A stretch of DNA of 6,962 bases from contig DNCN01000148.1 in assembly GCA_003485015.1 (NCBI GenBank), positions 1-6,962 on the forward strand, in the 5' to 3' direction. The stretch's first letter is position 1. The number at the start of each line of letters is the position of its first letter. Position numbers and translations under genes: made by a program. This DNA is from a bacterium. GTDB taxonomy: Bacteria > UBA9089. Below the pieces are notes generated by a model. That model did no database searches and was not told the origin of the DNA. It worked only from the letters and a program-made list of their open reading frames with translations. Shown in pieces: positions 1-6,743 of this stretch.

Positions 1-54
1 AATGAAGAAAAATTGTGGTAGTTTTTTAGCTTAGAAAAGAAAGATATGCCTAAC

Positions 55-61
55 GAGGAGG
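55..61 (+). promoter_or_regulatory. Ribosome binding site that sets the start of the CreD-like gene
   Basis: The sequence GAGGAGG lies 5 nt before the ATG at 67. It is a near-perfect Shine-Dalgarno match and lies inside the frame that would be coding if the earlier ATG at 46 were used. The ATG at 46 has only a weak purine run before it. I therefore place the start at 67. Confidence 0.75.
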
Positions 62-66
62 CTACT

Positions 67-1593
67 ATGGAGGTAAGTAAAAAGATACCCCAAGCTTTCA
101 CTGTTCTCCTTTTGGGAGTCTTGGTACTTATGGTTTTAATCTTCTTCATGATAACCCAAATTACCAAAGAACCTCGTGATTATAGTATTCAAGAGAGTCC
201 AAGGCTTAGTGCTAAGGCAATACCTGTAAGAGGAGAAGAGACTGTTCCAATTGACTTCAGTCCTGATGAAGCTGATATCAGGATCGTCCTTAAGATAAAC
301 TACCTTGAGAGGCATGGTCGATCGATACCCACTTACGAGGCAGATTTTATCGGAGGCTACAAGGTAAAAAACCCATATGCTACCGCCGCGAATATATCCT
401 TCTTGCTCCCCTTTCCTAAAACAGTAAAGACAATCTCTAGCGCCCAGCTTCTGCTTGATGATAGAGAGCCTATTGAGGTTCACTACGCTAGTAATGGGAT
501 CTATTTCAATTCCGAATTTGCTTCTAATGAGACCAAAGACATTTCGGTCACCTACCACACCCAGGGTGTTGATAACTACATTTATGCCCTCGATCATGAC
601 AGACGGATCGAGAAATTGAGCCTTACGATGGCCCTACTGGGAACACACGATATAGAATTCCCCCCAAACTCCCTTCTTCCTACTACCAGAAACAGAACGA
701 CTGATGGCTGGGATCTATCTTGGAATTTGGATAAATTTATAACCAGATATAATATTGGGGTTGAGCTTCCTCAGAAGTTAGGGCACGCCCGTGAGTTTGC
801 CCTCTTTAGGTATCTCGCTCCATTATTCTTGATTCTATTCTTAGGGAGCCTGAGATTTTCAGCAAAGAATGAAGGTATCCATTTGGGAATTCACCACTAC
901 CTCCTTATAGGAATATGCTTCTTTCTCTTCTATCCCCTAATGTTTATTCTGAGTAGACATCTTCCAATCATTTGGGCCTTTGCGCTTTCACTGCCCATCA
1001 TCTCCTTACTCATTTTGGGCTTTCTGGGGAGAGTGACCATAGCCAGTTTTGCTCTGAAAAGAGGGATCCTCTTCCTGGGAATCTTCCTCTTCCTTTGTAC
1101 CTTAGCTATCCTGATAGCTGAGATGATGGGTCTTCTCTTTGTGTTTAGTGGCTTGCTTTTAGTAGCGGTTTTTATGTGGACGTCAAAACGGATTAAAACA
1201 GAACCTCTAAAGGCTGCTCTTCCTTCTGAAAGAATAATATCTGAGGAAATACCAGAGATAGAGGAATTTCAGGATGAGGGTTTATCAGAGCTTTTAGTAG
1301 GATTGAAGCCAGAACCTGGAGGTGAATTAGCAGTTGGTGGCAAAAGAAGAGAGCTGGAGGTAATCAAGGGATTCTGCGTCTTCTGTGGTCAAGATATTGT
1401 GGTTGGGTACCACTTCTGTCCCTCCTGTGGAAGAGAGATTCCAGCGACTTTGATCTGCTATAGTTGTGGTGGAACCTTATGTACTCAATGTGCTAAAGAT
1501 TTCAAGTTCTGCCCAGAATGTGGTACTCTCCTCCAGATACAAGAAGGAGATACTGGCCTTAAAAAAGAGAAAATAAAAAGTAGTAAAAAGTAA
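67..1593 (+). CDS. CreD-like inner membrane protein with C-terminal multi-CxxC zinc-ribbon tail
   Basis: This 508-residue protein (counted from ATG 67) has a hydrophobic anchor at about residues 10-29 and an external domain at about 33-244. Five more membrane helices follow at roughly 245-262, 278-295, 301-320, 333-351 and 354-371. An acidic linker then leads to a cysteine-rich tail at 437-489. The order of anchor, beta-rich outer domain with an NPYATAANISFLLPFP-like stretch, and then helices containing YLLIGICFFLFY resembles the CreD family of inner membrane proteins. That assignment rests on recalled family patterns, not a search. Charge distribution (lysines before helix 1, KR-rich loops after helices 4 and 6) places the tail in the cytoplasm. 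The tail has CxxC pairs starting at C437, C451, C464, C472 and C482, typical of zinc ribbons. CreD has been linked to envelope stress and beta-lactam response in some bacteria; the role here is unknown. An alternative start at 46 would add seven residues. Confidence 0.7.
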   Translation: MEVSKKIPQAFTVLLLGVLVLMVLIFFMITQITKEPRDYSIQESPRLSAKAIPVRGEETVPIDFSPDEADIRIVLKINYLERHGRSIPTYEADFIGGYKVKNPYATAANISFLLPFPKTVKTISSAQLLLDDREPIEVHYASNGIYFNSEFASNETKDISVTYHTQGVDNYIYALDHDRRIEKLSLTMALLGTHDIEFPPNSLLPTTRNRTTDGWDLSWNLDKFITRYNIGVELPQKLGHAREFALFRYLAPLFLILFLGSLRFSAKNEGIHLGIHHYLLIGICFFLFYPLMFILSRHLPIIWAFALSLPIISLLILGFLGRVTIASFALKRGILFLGIFLFLCTLAILIAEMMGLLFVFSGLLLVAVFMWTSKRIKTEPLKAALPSERIISEEIPEIEEFQDEGLSELLVGLKPEPGGELAVGGKRRELEVIKGFCVFCGQDIVVGYHFCPSCGREIPATLICYSCGGTLCTQCAKDFKFCPECGTLLQIQEGDTGLKKEKIKSSKK

Positions 1594-1632
1594 CAATTGT
1601 CTGTGGAGATTGGAGGTATTGAGACTGGTTTT

Positions 1633-1661
1633 TTGACAGAACTGGTTAATTGTGGTAATAT
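1633..1661 (+). promoter_or_regulatory. Sigma-70-type promoter with extended -10, upstream of rplU
   Basis: A perfect TTGACA -35 box (1633-1638) is separated by exactly 17 bp from TAATAT (1656-1661). TG at 1653-1654, one base before the -10, makes it an extended -10 element. Predicted transcription start is near 1668, giving a leader of only about 25 nt before rplU. That leaves no room for a long structured L21 leader RNA. It is the only strong promoter I see in the window and probably serves the whole downstream gene run. No clear intrinsic terminator separates it from the gene before it. Confidence 0.75.
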
Positions 1662-1680
1662 TAATTTTAAAAGATTATCT

Positions 1681-1685
1681 GGAGG
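1681..1685 (+). promoter_or_regulatory. Ribosome binding site of rplU
   Basis: GGAGG lies 8 nt before the ATG at 1694. It supports that start over the upstream in-frame GTG at 1652, which falls inside the promoter spacer and -10 region and so could not be on this transcript. Confidence 0.8.
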
Positions 1686-1693
1686 AAAAAGGA

Positions 1694-2002
1694 ATGTATG
1701 CCATTGTTGAATCAGGTGGAAAGCAGTATAAGGTAGAAGAAGGTTCGACCCTTAGGGTCGAAAAGATCGATTTTGAAATAGGCCAGGAGATAGAACTTGA
1801 TCGGGTACTGATGGTTGTTAAGGATGAAGAAATTATTATTGGCCAGCCCTTGGAGAAATCCCGGGTAATTGCTGAGGTTGTAGATCAGGACCGTCATAGG
1901 AAGATACGTATCTTTAAATTCAAACGGAGAAAGAATTACCGACGGAAGATTGGACACCGCCAACCTTACACTGCCCTCGTGGTCAAGAGAATCGAGATAT
2001 AA
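1694..2002 (+). CDS. rplU: 50S ribosomal protein L21
   Basis: L21 is a primary 23S rRNA-binding protein of the large ribosomal subunit. The product is 102 residues, the normal bacterial length (about 100-105). It opens with the family signature MYAIVESGGKQYKVEEG. Near the C-terminus (residues 74-92) is the basic rRNA-binding stretch FKFKRRKNYRRKIGHRQPY, which includes the characteristic GHRQ. The start at 1694 is chosen because it gives the canonical N-terminus and has a GGAGG site in front. The in-frame extension to 1652 would add 14 atypical residues. It is the first gene after a strong promoter and is followed 10 nt later by prp, the usual rplU-prp order. The usual third member, rpmA, does not follow. 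Confidence 0.97.
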   Translation: MYAIVESGGKQYKVEEGSTLRVEKIDFEIGQEIELDRVLMVVKDEEIIIGQPLEKSRVIAEVVDQDRHRKIRIFKFKRRKNYRRKIGHRQPYTALVVKRIEI

Positions 2003-2012
2003 CGTAACGGTC

Positions 2013-2348
2013 ATGGTCGAAGTAAATATCAGCCGCGATAAGAAAGGAAGGATTGTCCAATTTGGTGGATCGGGCCACAGTGGCTACGCTAAAGAAGGAA
2101 AAGATATCGTTTGCGCCGCTGTCTCGACCCTTTTACAGACAGCCCTGGTAGGATTGAAAGACTATCTTGGTTTAAAGGTAGCTGTGAGAAGAAAGAAGGG
2201 TTGGCTTCAAGTGGAGACAGGCGAAATCAATGGATCTAAACAAAAGGTGGCTGATGCCATCTTAGAGACAATGGTCTTGGGGTTAAGATACATCGAGCGA
2301 GATTATACCGGATACTTGGAAGTAAAAGAGAGTGAACTATCCTTCTAA
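2013..2348 (+). CDS. prp: Ribosomal-processing cysteine protease Prp (YsxB family)
   Basis: Prp is a small cytoplasmic cysteine protease. In Bacillota, Fusobacteriota and some other groups it removes a short N-terminal extension from ribosomal protein L27 before or during large-subunit assembly. The product is 111 residues, the usual size. With the start at 2013 the catalytic pair falls at H22 (in GGSGHSGYA) and C34 (in KDIVCAAVS), the positions known for the Staphylococcus aureus enzyme. Both residues are present, so the protease should be active. A frame extending back to 1950 lies inside rplU and would add 21 residues unlike the family. The ribosome binding site is weak, which suggests translational coupling to rplU 10 nt upstream. 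The stop TAA shares a base with the ATG of the next gene. Its substrate gene rpmA is not next to it. Confidence 0.93.
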   Translation: MVEVNISRDKKGRIVQFGGSGHSGYAKEGKDIVCAAVSTLLQTALVGLKDYLGLKVAVRRKKGWLQVETGEINGSKQKVADAILETMVLGLRYIERDYTGYLEVKESELSF

Positions 2349-4285
2349 TGAAGATATTTTCGAAGGTATTAATCTTCTTCTTTCTTTTGGGTCTTTTCAT
2401 CTCCTTAGGGGTGATTATAAACCGGGTAAGGATTGAGTCAAGCTTCAAAGAGGTGGATATTGCGCTCGACTACACTTCCGTAAAGTCACTTGCTCAAAGG
2501 TATGGATGGAATCCACTAACACTTCTTGAAAGGTTTAAAGCTGCTGGAGTTACTTCGGTCATTCTACATGAAGAGACTCTTTCAAGCCTCCAAAGAGAGG
2601 GAAAGGCTTCTATCTTCTCTTTAAACCAGATTAAACGACAGTTACAGTTTGACTTTTTTGTCGGTTATGACCCTCCCGATTCTAAGCTCAGAGGGCCCTC
2701 TCAAGATATTCATAAAAACTACATCCTCTCTGATAGTTCCTCTCTCAGTGAACATCTCTATGATTTTCTAAGTCTTAAAACTTCTACTCTCCCCAACAAG
2801 GGTAAGGAAGGAAATTTGAATATTATTGAGGTTGAGGGAAACGAGGGTTTATTAGAAGTAGGTGTAGGATTCTTAGAAGAGGAACTTAGAGAATTCTCTA
2901 AATTGGATCTTGATGTTATCATCTCCCCCAGCAATCGGGGGAATCCAAATGATTTAGCCATCAATCGTCTCTTCGAAGCAGCCAAGGTATGTGGTGTAAG
3001 AAAGGTTGTCTTTGAGGAAGAGGTTCTGGGTCACCCTAAATATCTTTTGGCAACATTAAATGGTCTTAAAAATAAAGGATTAAAGCTGCTTTTGGTAGAA
3101 TTCAGTAATCTCGAAGGAATGCAACTCTTATCTTCACAGATGCCTTTAGACACCTTCATTCGGAGCCATCAAATTACTGAGGAAGAGATAGAAAAAATGG
3201 ACCAGGAGATGGCTATAGAGAAACTCTTGCGTGCCGTAAGAGAGAGGAATGTAAGATGTCTCCACCTAATCCCCTTTTTTAAGGGAGAGATTGACCTTAT
3301 AAATCTGAATTTAGAATATGTCCGCAGGCTAAAGGATGGTTTAAGGCGAGAGGGGTTCAGGATTGGAACCGAGAATACCCTCCCTCAAATAAAGACGAAC
3401 AATCTTCTTCTATTTCTGGGTGGGTTAGCTGTGATATCATCCATACTCCTCCTTGTAAATCGAATAATCTCTATCCCCTCGAGATACTCCCTCTTCATCT
3501 GGGCGACAGGTGCTACTATCTCGCTTATTGGTCTCTTGAATCGCGTTTTCTTACAGCAATTCTGGGTGGTAATCTCAGCCATCGCTTTCCCTGCCCTGGG
3601 TATACTCAGCTTGAAAGTAGTCTCAAAAGAGAGGAGCGACCTTTCTGTATTAGCTTGGTGCGCTAAGAATACCATTATGGTTAGTGCCACCACTCTCTTG
3701 GGAGCTTTATTTATCACTGCTCTCTTAAGCGAAAGCCAATATCTTCTGAAGGTGAAAGAGGTCTGGGGTATAAAGCTTGCCCTTGTTCTACCGATTGTGG
3801 GTACAGGAATGCTCCTCTACCTCCGAAAATACGGTTTCAATCGAATATTCACTAAACCTATTGGAGCCATTCAGCTAATTGAATTGGGAATACTTCTTAG
3901 CCTCATCATCCTTTTACTTATCCGTTCAGGAAATTATGAGTTTCCTATGCTACCACAAGAAAGGGAACTCCGGACAGTCTTAGAAAAGCTACTCTTCGCC
4001 CGTCCAAGATTCAAAGAATTCCTTATCGGCTATCCTGCATTATTTCTAGCCATCTTCTTCTTGAGCCGAGGCTATAAAAGCATATTTCTTTTAACCATAG
4101 CAACCTTATCCCAGGTCTCCCTGGTCAATACTTATCTTCATCCCCATACTCCCTTGTTCTTCCAGCTACTTCGCAGTATTAATGGGCTCTGGTTGGGGAT
4201 GCTCGTAGGTGCCTTTCTAGTCATTATCTGGTTGGCTTTGACCAGAATTAATCTGACTAGAGTTGGGAAGATAGAAGCCTGGTAG
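2348..4285 (+). CDS. DUF5693 family polytopic membrane protein
   Basis: The product is 645 residues. An N-terminal membrane anchor (about 5-26) precedes an external soluble domain (about 30-345), followed by some nine hydrophobic helices from about residue 353 to 637. The outer domain starts with a stretch around VDIALDYTSVKSLAQRYGW and LERFKAAGVTSVILHEETL. It later has EEEVLGHP (223-230), RSHQITEEEIEKM (from 272) and RAVRERNVRCLHLIPFF (295-311). I recognise these from memory as DUF5693 patterns. The alternating strands and helices look barrel-like, but that is inference. No biochemical function is established. The gene starts inside the stop of prp (TAATG, 1 nt overlap) with no good ribosome binding site, so translation is probably coupled. 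It ends 3 nt before csaB. In other bacteria I recall this family beside csaB, which suggests a role in surface-polymer or S-layer anchoring. Export of a polymer or modification of its outer face are both possible. Confidence 0.8.
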   Translation: MKIFSKVLIFFFLLGLFISLGVIINRVRIESSFKEVDIALDYTSVKSLAQRYGWNPLTLLERFKAAGVTSVILHEETLSSLQREGKASIFSLNQIKRQLQFDFFVGYDPPDSKLRGPSQDIHKNYILSDSSSLSEHLYDFLSLKTSTLPNKGKEGNLNIIEVEGNEGLLEVGVGFLEEELREFSKLDLDVIISPSNRGNPNDLAINRLFEAAKVCGVRKVVFEEEVLGHPKYLLATLNGLKNKGLKLLLVEFSNLEGMQLLSSQMPLDTFIRSHQITEEEIEKMDQEMAIEKLLRAVRERNVRCLHLIPFFKGEIDLINLNLEYVRRLKDGLRREGFRIGTENTLPQIKTNNLLLFLGGLAVISSILLLVNRIISIPSRYSLFIWATGATISLIGLLNRVFLQQFWVVISAIAFPALGILSLKVVSKERSDLSVLAWCAKNTIMVSATTLLGALFITALLSESQYLLKVKEVWGIKLALVLPIVGTGMLLYLRKYGFNRIFTKPIGAIQLIELGILLSLIILLLIRSGNYEFPMLPQERELRTVLEKLLFARPRFKEFLIGYPALFLAIFFLSRGYKSIFLLTIATLSQVSLVNTYLHPHTPLFFQLLRSINGLWLGMLVGAFLVIIWLALTRINLTRVGKIEAW

Positions 4286-4288
4286 CGA

Positions 4289-5365
4289 ATGAAAGAGAAG
4301 GATTCAAGACGACCAAGGGTGGTGATAAGCGGCTACTATGGTTTTGGTAATGTGGGCGATGAACTCATCCTTTCTTCCATTATCCACAACCTCCGAAGTC
4401 TCGATGAGTTTCGAATATTTGTCCTTTCGGCTGACCCTGAGCAGACTACCTCTGTTTATAACGTGCGGGCGGTCAAGAGATCAAACTTGAGGGATATCCT
4501 GCGAGTCTTAAAGGAGGCCGATCTATTTATCAGTGGTGGCGGCACTCTCTTTCAGGATGTAACCAGTTCCCGCTCACTCTTTTACTATTTAGGCCTGATC
4601 GACCTGGCACGGACTCTTCGCAAGAAGGTCATGGTCTATAGTCAGGGAATTGGTCCTATAAACAACTGGTTCAACCGGATCCTTACTCAGCATGTGCTCA
4701 ACAATATACAGTTGATTACCACTCGTGATGAGGAGTCAGTTAAGGCCCTTAAAAATTTAGGGGTTTGGAAGCCAAAGATTTTTCTTTCAGCTGATCCTGT
4801 CTTCTCTTACATTGACATCCAAACCCATCTGGGACGGATGCGCATCGAACGAAGGATCGGGATATCTATTCGAAGATGGCCCAAGGCACCTCATCTTTCT
4901 GATGTGATAGCCAAAGCAGCTGATAAATTAATCGCAAAATTAGGGGTCGAGGTAATCTTCTTCCCATTCCATCCTGACGACCGAAGTCTCTGTCATGAAA
5001 CCTTGAAAATGATGGAAAGAAGGGCCAAGGTTTGCGAAGAGAATCCCCTTGAATTCTCCAATTTGATTAACCAGGTAGATTTAGTTATGGGCATGAGACT
5101 CCATGCGCTTATCCTGGCCGCTTGTAACTACATTCCTATGGTAGGTATTGGTTATGATCCCAAGGTGATCAATCTTATCCGATATCTGAAGCAACAATTA
5201 GTGGGCCAGATAGAAAAATTGACTGTTGAGGAGTTGGTTCGGACAACAGAGATCGTCTTTTGTGCCCGAGAAGAGTACACCCGAAGGCTTAAAAAGTTTG
5301 TCCCCTTTTTACATAAACGGGCTGAACTTAGCCCCAGATTGGCTGTAGAGCTTATAAAAAAGTAG
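4289..5365 (+). CDS. csaB: Polysaccharide pyruvyl transferase CsaB
   Basis: CsaB transfers pyruvate from phosphoenolpyruvate to a sugar of the secondary cell wall polymer as a ketal. This creates the ligand that SLH domains of surface proteins bind. The product is 358 residues, normal for the family, with no signal peptide, so it acts in the cytoplasm or at the inner membrane face. Visible motifs are SGYYGFGNVGDE (14-25), SGGGTLFQDVT (82-92), YSQGIGPI (117-124), TRDEES near the middle, a following SADPVF, and MGMRLHAL (267-274) with the conserved R and H. These are the CsaB subgroup patterns of the pyruvyl transferase superfamily. The start is 3 nt after the DUF5693 stop with a weak ribosome binding site, consistent with coupling. 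The organism should encode SLH-domain proteins elsewhere; none lies in this window. Confidence 0.93.
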   Translation: MKEKDSRRPRVVISGYYGFGNVGDELILSSIIHNLRSLDEFRIFVLSADPEQTTSVYNVRAVKRSNLRDILRVLKEADLFISGGGTLFQDVTSSRSLFYYLGLIDLARTLRKKVMVYSQGIGPINNWFNRILTQHVLNNIQLITTRDEESVKALKNLGVWKPKIFLSADPVFSYIDIQTHLGRMRIERRIGISIRRWPKAPHLSDVIAKAADKLIAKLGVEVIFFPFHPDDRSLCHETLKMMERRAKVCEENPLEFSNLINQVDLVMGMRLHALILAACNYIPMVGIGYDPKVINLIRYLKQQLVGQIEKLTVEELVRTTEIVFCAREEYTRRLKKFVPFLHKRAELSPRLAVELIKK

Positions 5366-5376
5366 GAGAAAGAAGG

Positions 5377-6192
5377 ATGGCGGAATCAATTAGAGAACTT
5401 GAAGATAAAGCCAAAGAGGTACGTAGGTGGATTATCCAAATGTTGGCTGAGGCCGGTAGCGGCCATTCCGGTGGTTCCTTATCCTGTGCGGATGTCGTTA
5501 CTACCCTTTACTTTAAGGTTATGAGGCACAATCCAAAAGATCCAAAATGGCTTGACCGAGATAGGCTCATCCTCTCTAAAGGACACGCTGTCCCGGCCGT
5601 TTATGCCGCCCTGGCATTATCTGGTTACTTCCCCATCCAAGATCTCTTGACCCTTAGAAGATTGAATAGTTATCTTCAGGGTCATCCAGATATGCTGGCA
5701 ACGCCGGGCATAGAGGTTTCCACCGGTTCCCTCGGTCAAGGACTCTCCATAGCTGTGGGAATGGCCTTAGCTGGTAAGCTTGACCAAAAAGATTACCGGG
5801 TATACACTATCCTTGGTGATGGTGAAACGCAAGAAGGGCAGATCTGGGAGGCAGCTATGGCTGCCGCCCATTATAAACTGAATAATCTATGTGCCTTTCT
5901 AGACTTCAATAAGCTCCAGATAGATGGCCGAGTTGAAGATGTAATGAATATCGAACCCGTGGTTGAGAAGTGGCAAGCCTTCGGCTGGAAGGTCTTGACC
6001 ATTGACGGCCATAAGATAGAAGAGATTCTCAGGGCAGAGGCACTTTCAAGAGAGAATAAACACTCTCCGAGTATGATCATCTGTCATACTATCAAAGGCA
6101 AAGGCGTCTCCTTTATGGAGGGTGTAGTTGAGTACCATGGTGTGGCACCAACGAGAGAAGAAGCAGAAAGGGCCTTAGCAGAATTACAATAA
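5377..6192 (+). CDS. Transketolase, N-terminal (thiamine diphosphate-binding) subunit of a split enzyme
   Basis: Transketolase moves two-carbon units between sugar phosphates in the non-oxidative pentose phosphate pathway. Here only the N-terminal half is encoded: 271 residues, the usual size for a split-type subunit. Visible are GSGHSGGS (27-34) and SKGHA (67-71) with active-site histidines, and STGSLGQGLS (115-124). The thiamine diphosphate and magnesium motif begins at GDGE (147-150) and ends at N178 in LDFNKLQ. The C-terminal Pyr-domain subunit, normally the next gene, is missing: 32 bp later a membrane protein gene begins. The frame is intact and ends in an ordinary way, so this is not a truncation within a fused gene. 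The ATG has AGGAG 8 nt upstream (5364-5368), overlapping the csaB stop. A distant C-subunit gene is needed for activity. A different substrate, as in other two-subunit transketolase-like enzymes, cannot be excluded. Confidence 0.92.
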   Translation: MAESIRELEDKAKEVRRWIIQMLAEAGSGHSGGSLSCADVVTTLYFKVMRHNPKDPKWLDRDRLILSKGHAVPAVYAALALSGYFPIQDLLTLRRLNSYLQGHPDMLATPGIEVSTGSLGQGLSIAVGMALAGKLDQKDYRVYTILGDGETQEGQIWEAAMAAAHYKLNNLCAFLDFNKLQIDGRVEDVMNIEPVVEKWQAFGWKVLTIDGHKIEEILRAEALSRENKHSPSMIICHTIKGKGVSFMEGVVEYHGVAPTREEAERALAELQ

Positions 6193-6213
6193 CTATCTTG
6201 TAGATTTTTTATA

Positions 6214-6217
6214 AAGG
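6214..6217 (+). promoter_or_regulatory. Ribosome binding site supporting a TTG start
   Basis: AAGG lies 7 nt before the TTG at 6225. In-frame stop TAG at 6201 closes the frame just upstream, and no ATG lies between it and 6225. The next ATG (6261) would cut into the first hydrophobic segment. This supports TTG as initiator. Confidence 0.55.
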
Positions 6218-6224
6218 TATAGTA

Positions 6225-6743
6225 TTGGAAGGACTTAGCCAGACAAGAGTACTTACCAGAATGGCCCTTTTAGTGGCTGTGGCAACCATCTTACATGCCG
6301 TCGAAAGAGGATTTCTCGGCTCCTTCCTCTGGATAAGATTGGGACTAGCCAATGCCATCACCCTCCTGAGCCTTGTCCTTTTGGGACTGAAAGAGGCGCT
6401 GACCGTAACCTTCCTACGGTGTCTTTTGGGAAGTCTACTGAATGGCAGCCTCTTTACTCCAAGCTTTGTCCTTGGTCTTGGGGGAACAACAGTAGCTACC
6501 TTGGTTATGGGTCTATTCTTCTTTAAACACTCCTTAGGATTCAGTCTCATCGGGATTAGTATTGTTGGGGCTGTGGCTAATAATCTGGTCCAGCTCTTGA
6601 TTGCTACCTTCCTCATCATAAAACACATTGGAACTCTAATCTACCTTCCCTTTTTAATGATAATGGCTCTCTTGGGAGGATCTCTCAATGGGCTTTTAGT
6701 AGCTTTTCTTATCAGATACCTACCATTGGAGGTTACCCAATGA
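6225..6743 (+). CDS. Gx transporter family membrane protein (Hpre_diP_synt_I family)
   Basis: The product is a 172-residue integral membrane protein with about five to six hydrophobic segments and almost no soluble part. It matches the family once named heptaprenyl diphosphate synthase component I and now often called Gx transporter. Typical elements are LHAVERGF in the first helix (23-30), then IRLGLANAITLLSLVLLG (from 37), LKEALTVTFLRCLLGSLL, and IVGAVANNLVQLL. The older enzyme name is misleading: the protein has none of the aspartate-rich motifs of prenyl diphosphate synthases and looks like a small transporter. The substrate is unknown. Relatives often sit near FMN-transferase (ApbE) or flavin electron-transfer genes. 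The start is TTG at 6225. The stop overlaps the next ATG by 4 nt, so the pair is probably co-translated. Confidence 0.85.
   Translation: MEGLSQTRVLTRMALLVAVATILHAVERGFLGSFLWIRLGLANAITLLSLVLLGLKEALTVTFLRCLLGSLLNGSLFTPSFVLGLGGTTVATLVMGLFFFKHSLGFSLIGISIVGAVANNLVQLLIATFLIIKHIGTLIYLPFLMIMALLGGSLNGLLVAFLIRYLPLEVTQ

Noticed and set aside
1..34. Tail of an upstream gene
   Set aside because: One frame stops at 19-21 and another at 32-34. With so few codons there is no way to tell which, if either, is real.
136..597. Open frame on the minus strand opposite the CreD-like gene
   Set aside because: No ribosome binding site or recognisable motif is seen, and the + strand gene has a strong start site and coherent domain structure.
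1612..1621. A GGAGG at 1612-1616 that could be a ribosome binding site for a small gene or leader peptide
   Set aside because: It lies upstream of the predicted transcription start. The only nearby initiator, TTG at 1619, is too close and gives a five-codon frame.
1594..1632. Intrinsic terminator after the CreD-like gene
   Set aside because: There is a T-run at 1629-1634 and a short palindrome ACAATTGT (1593-1600), but no GC-rich hairpin directly before the T-run.
1625..1647. Direct repeat CTGGTT at 1625 and 1642 flanking the -35 box, as a possible operator
   Set aside because: Six bases with 17-bp spacing could be a binding site but are equally likely by chance, and no regulator gene is nearby.
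6193..6224. Promoter in the gap before the Gx transporter gene (TATAGT at 6219-6224)
   Set aside because: The box abuts the start codon and the only -35-like match is weak and badly spaced.
6209..6628. Long open frame on the minus strand opposite the Gx transporter gene
   Set aside because: Its product is very rich in R, K and P, resembles no family I know, and lies opposite a clearly recognisable membrane protein.
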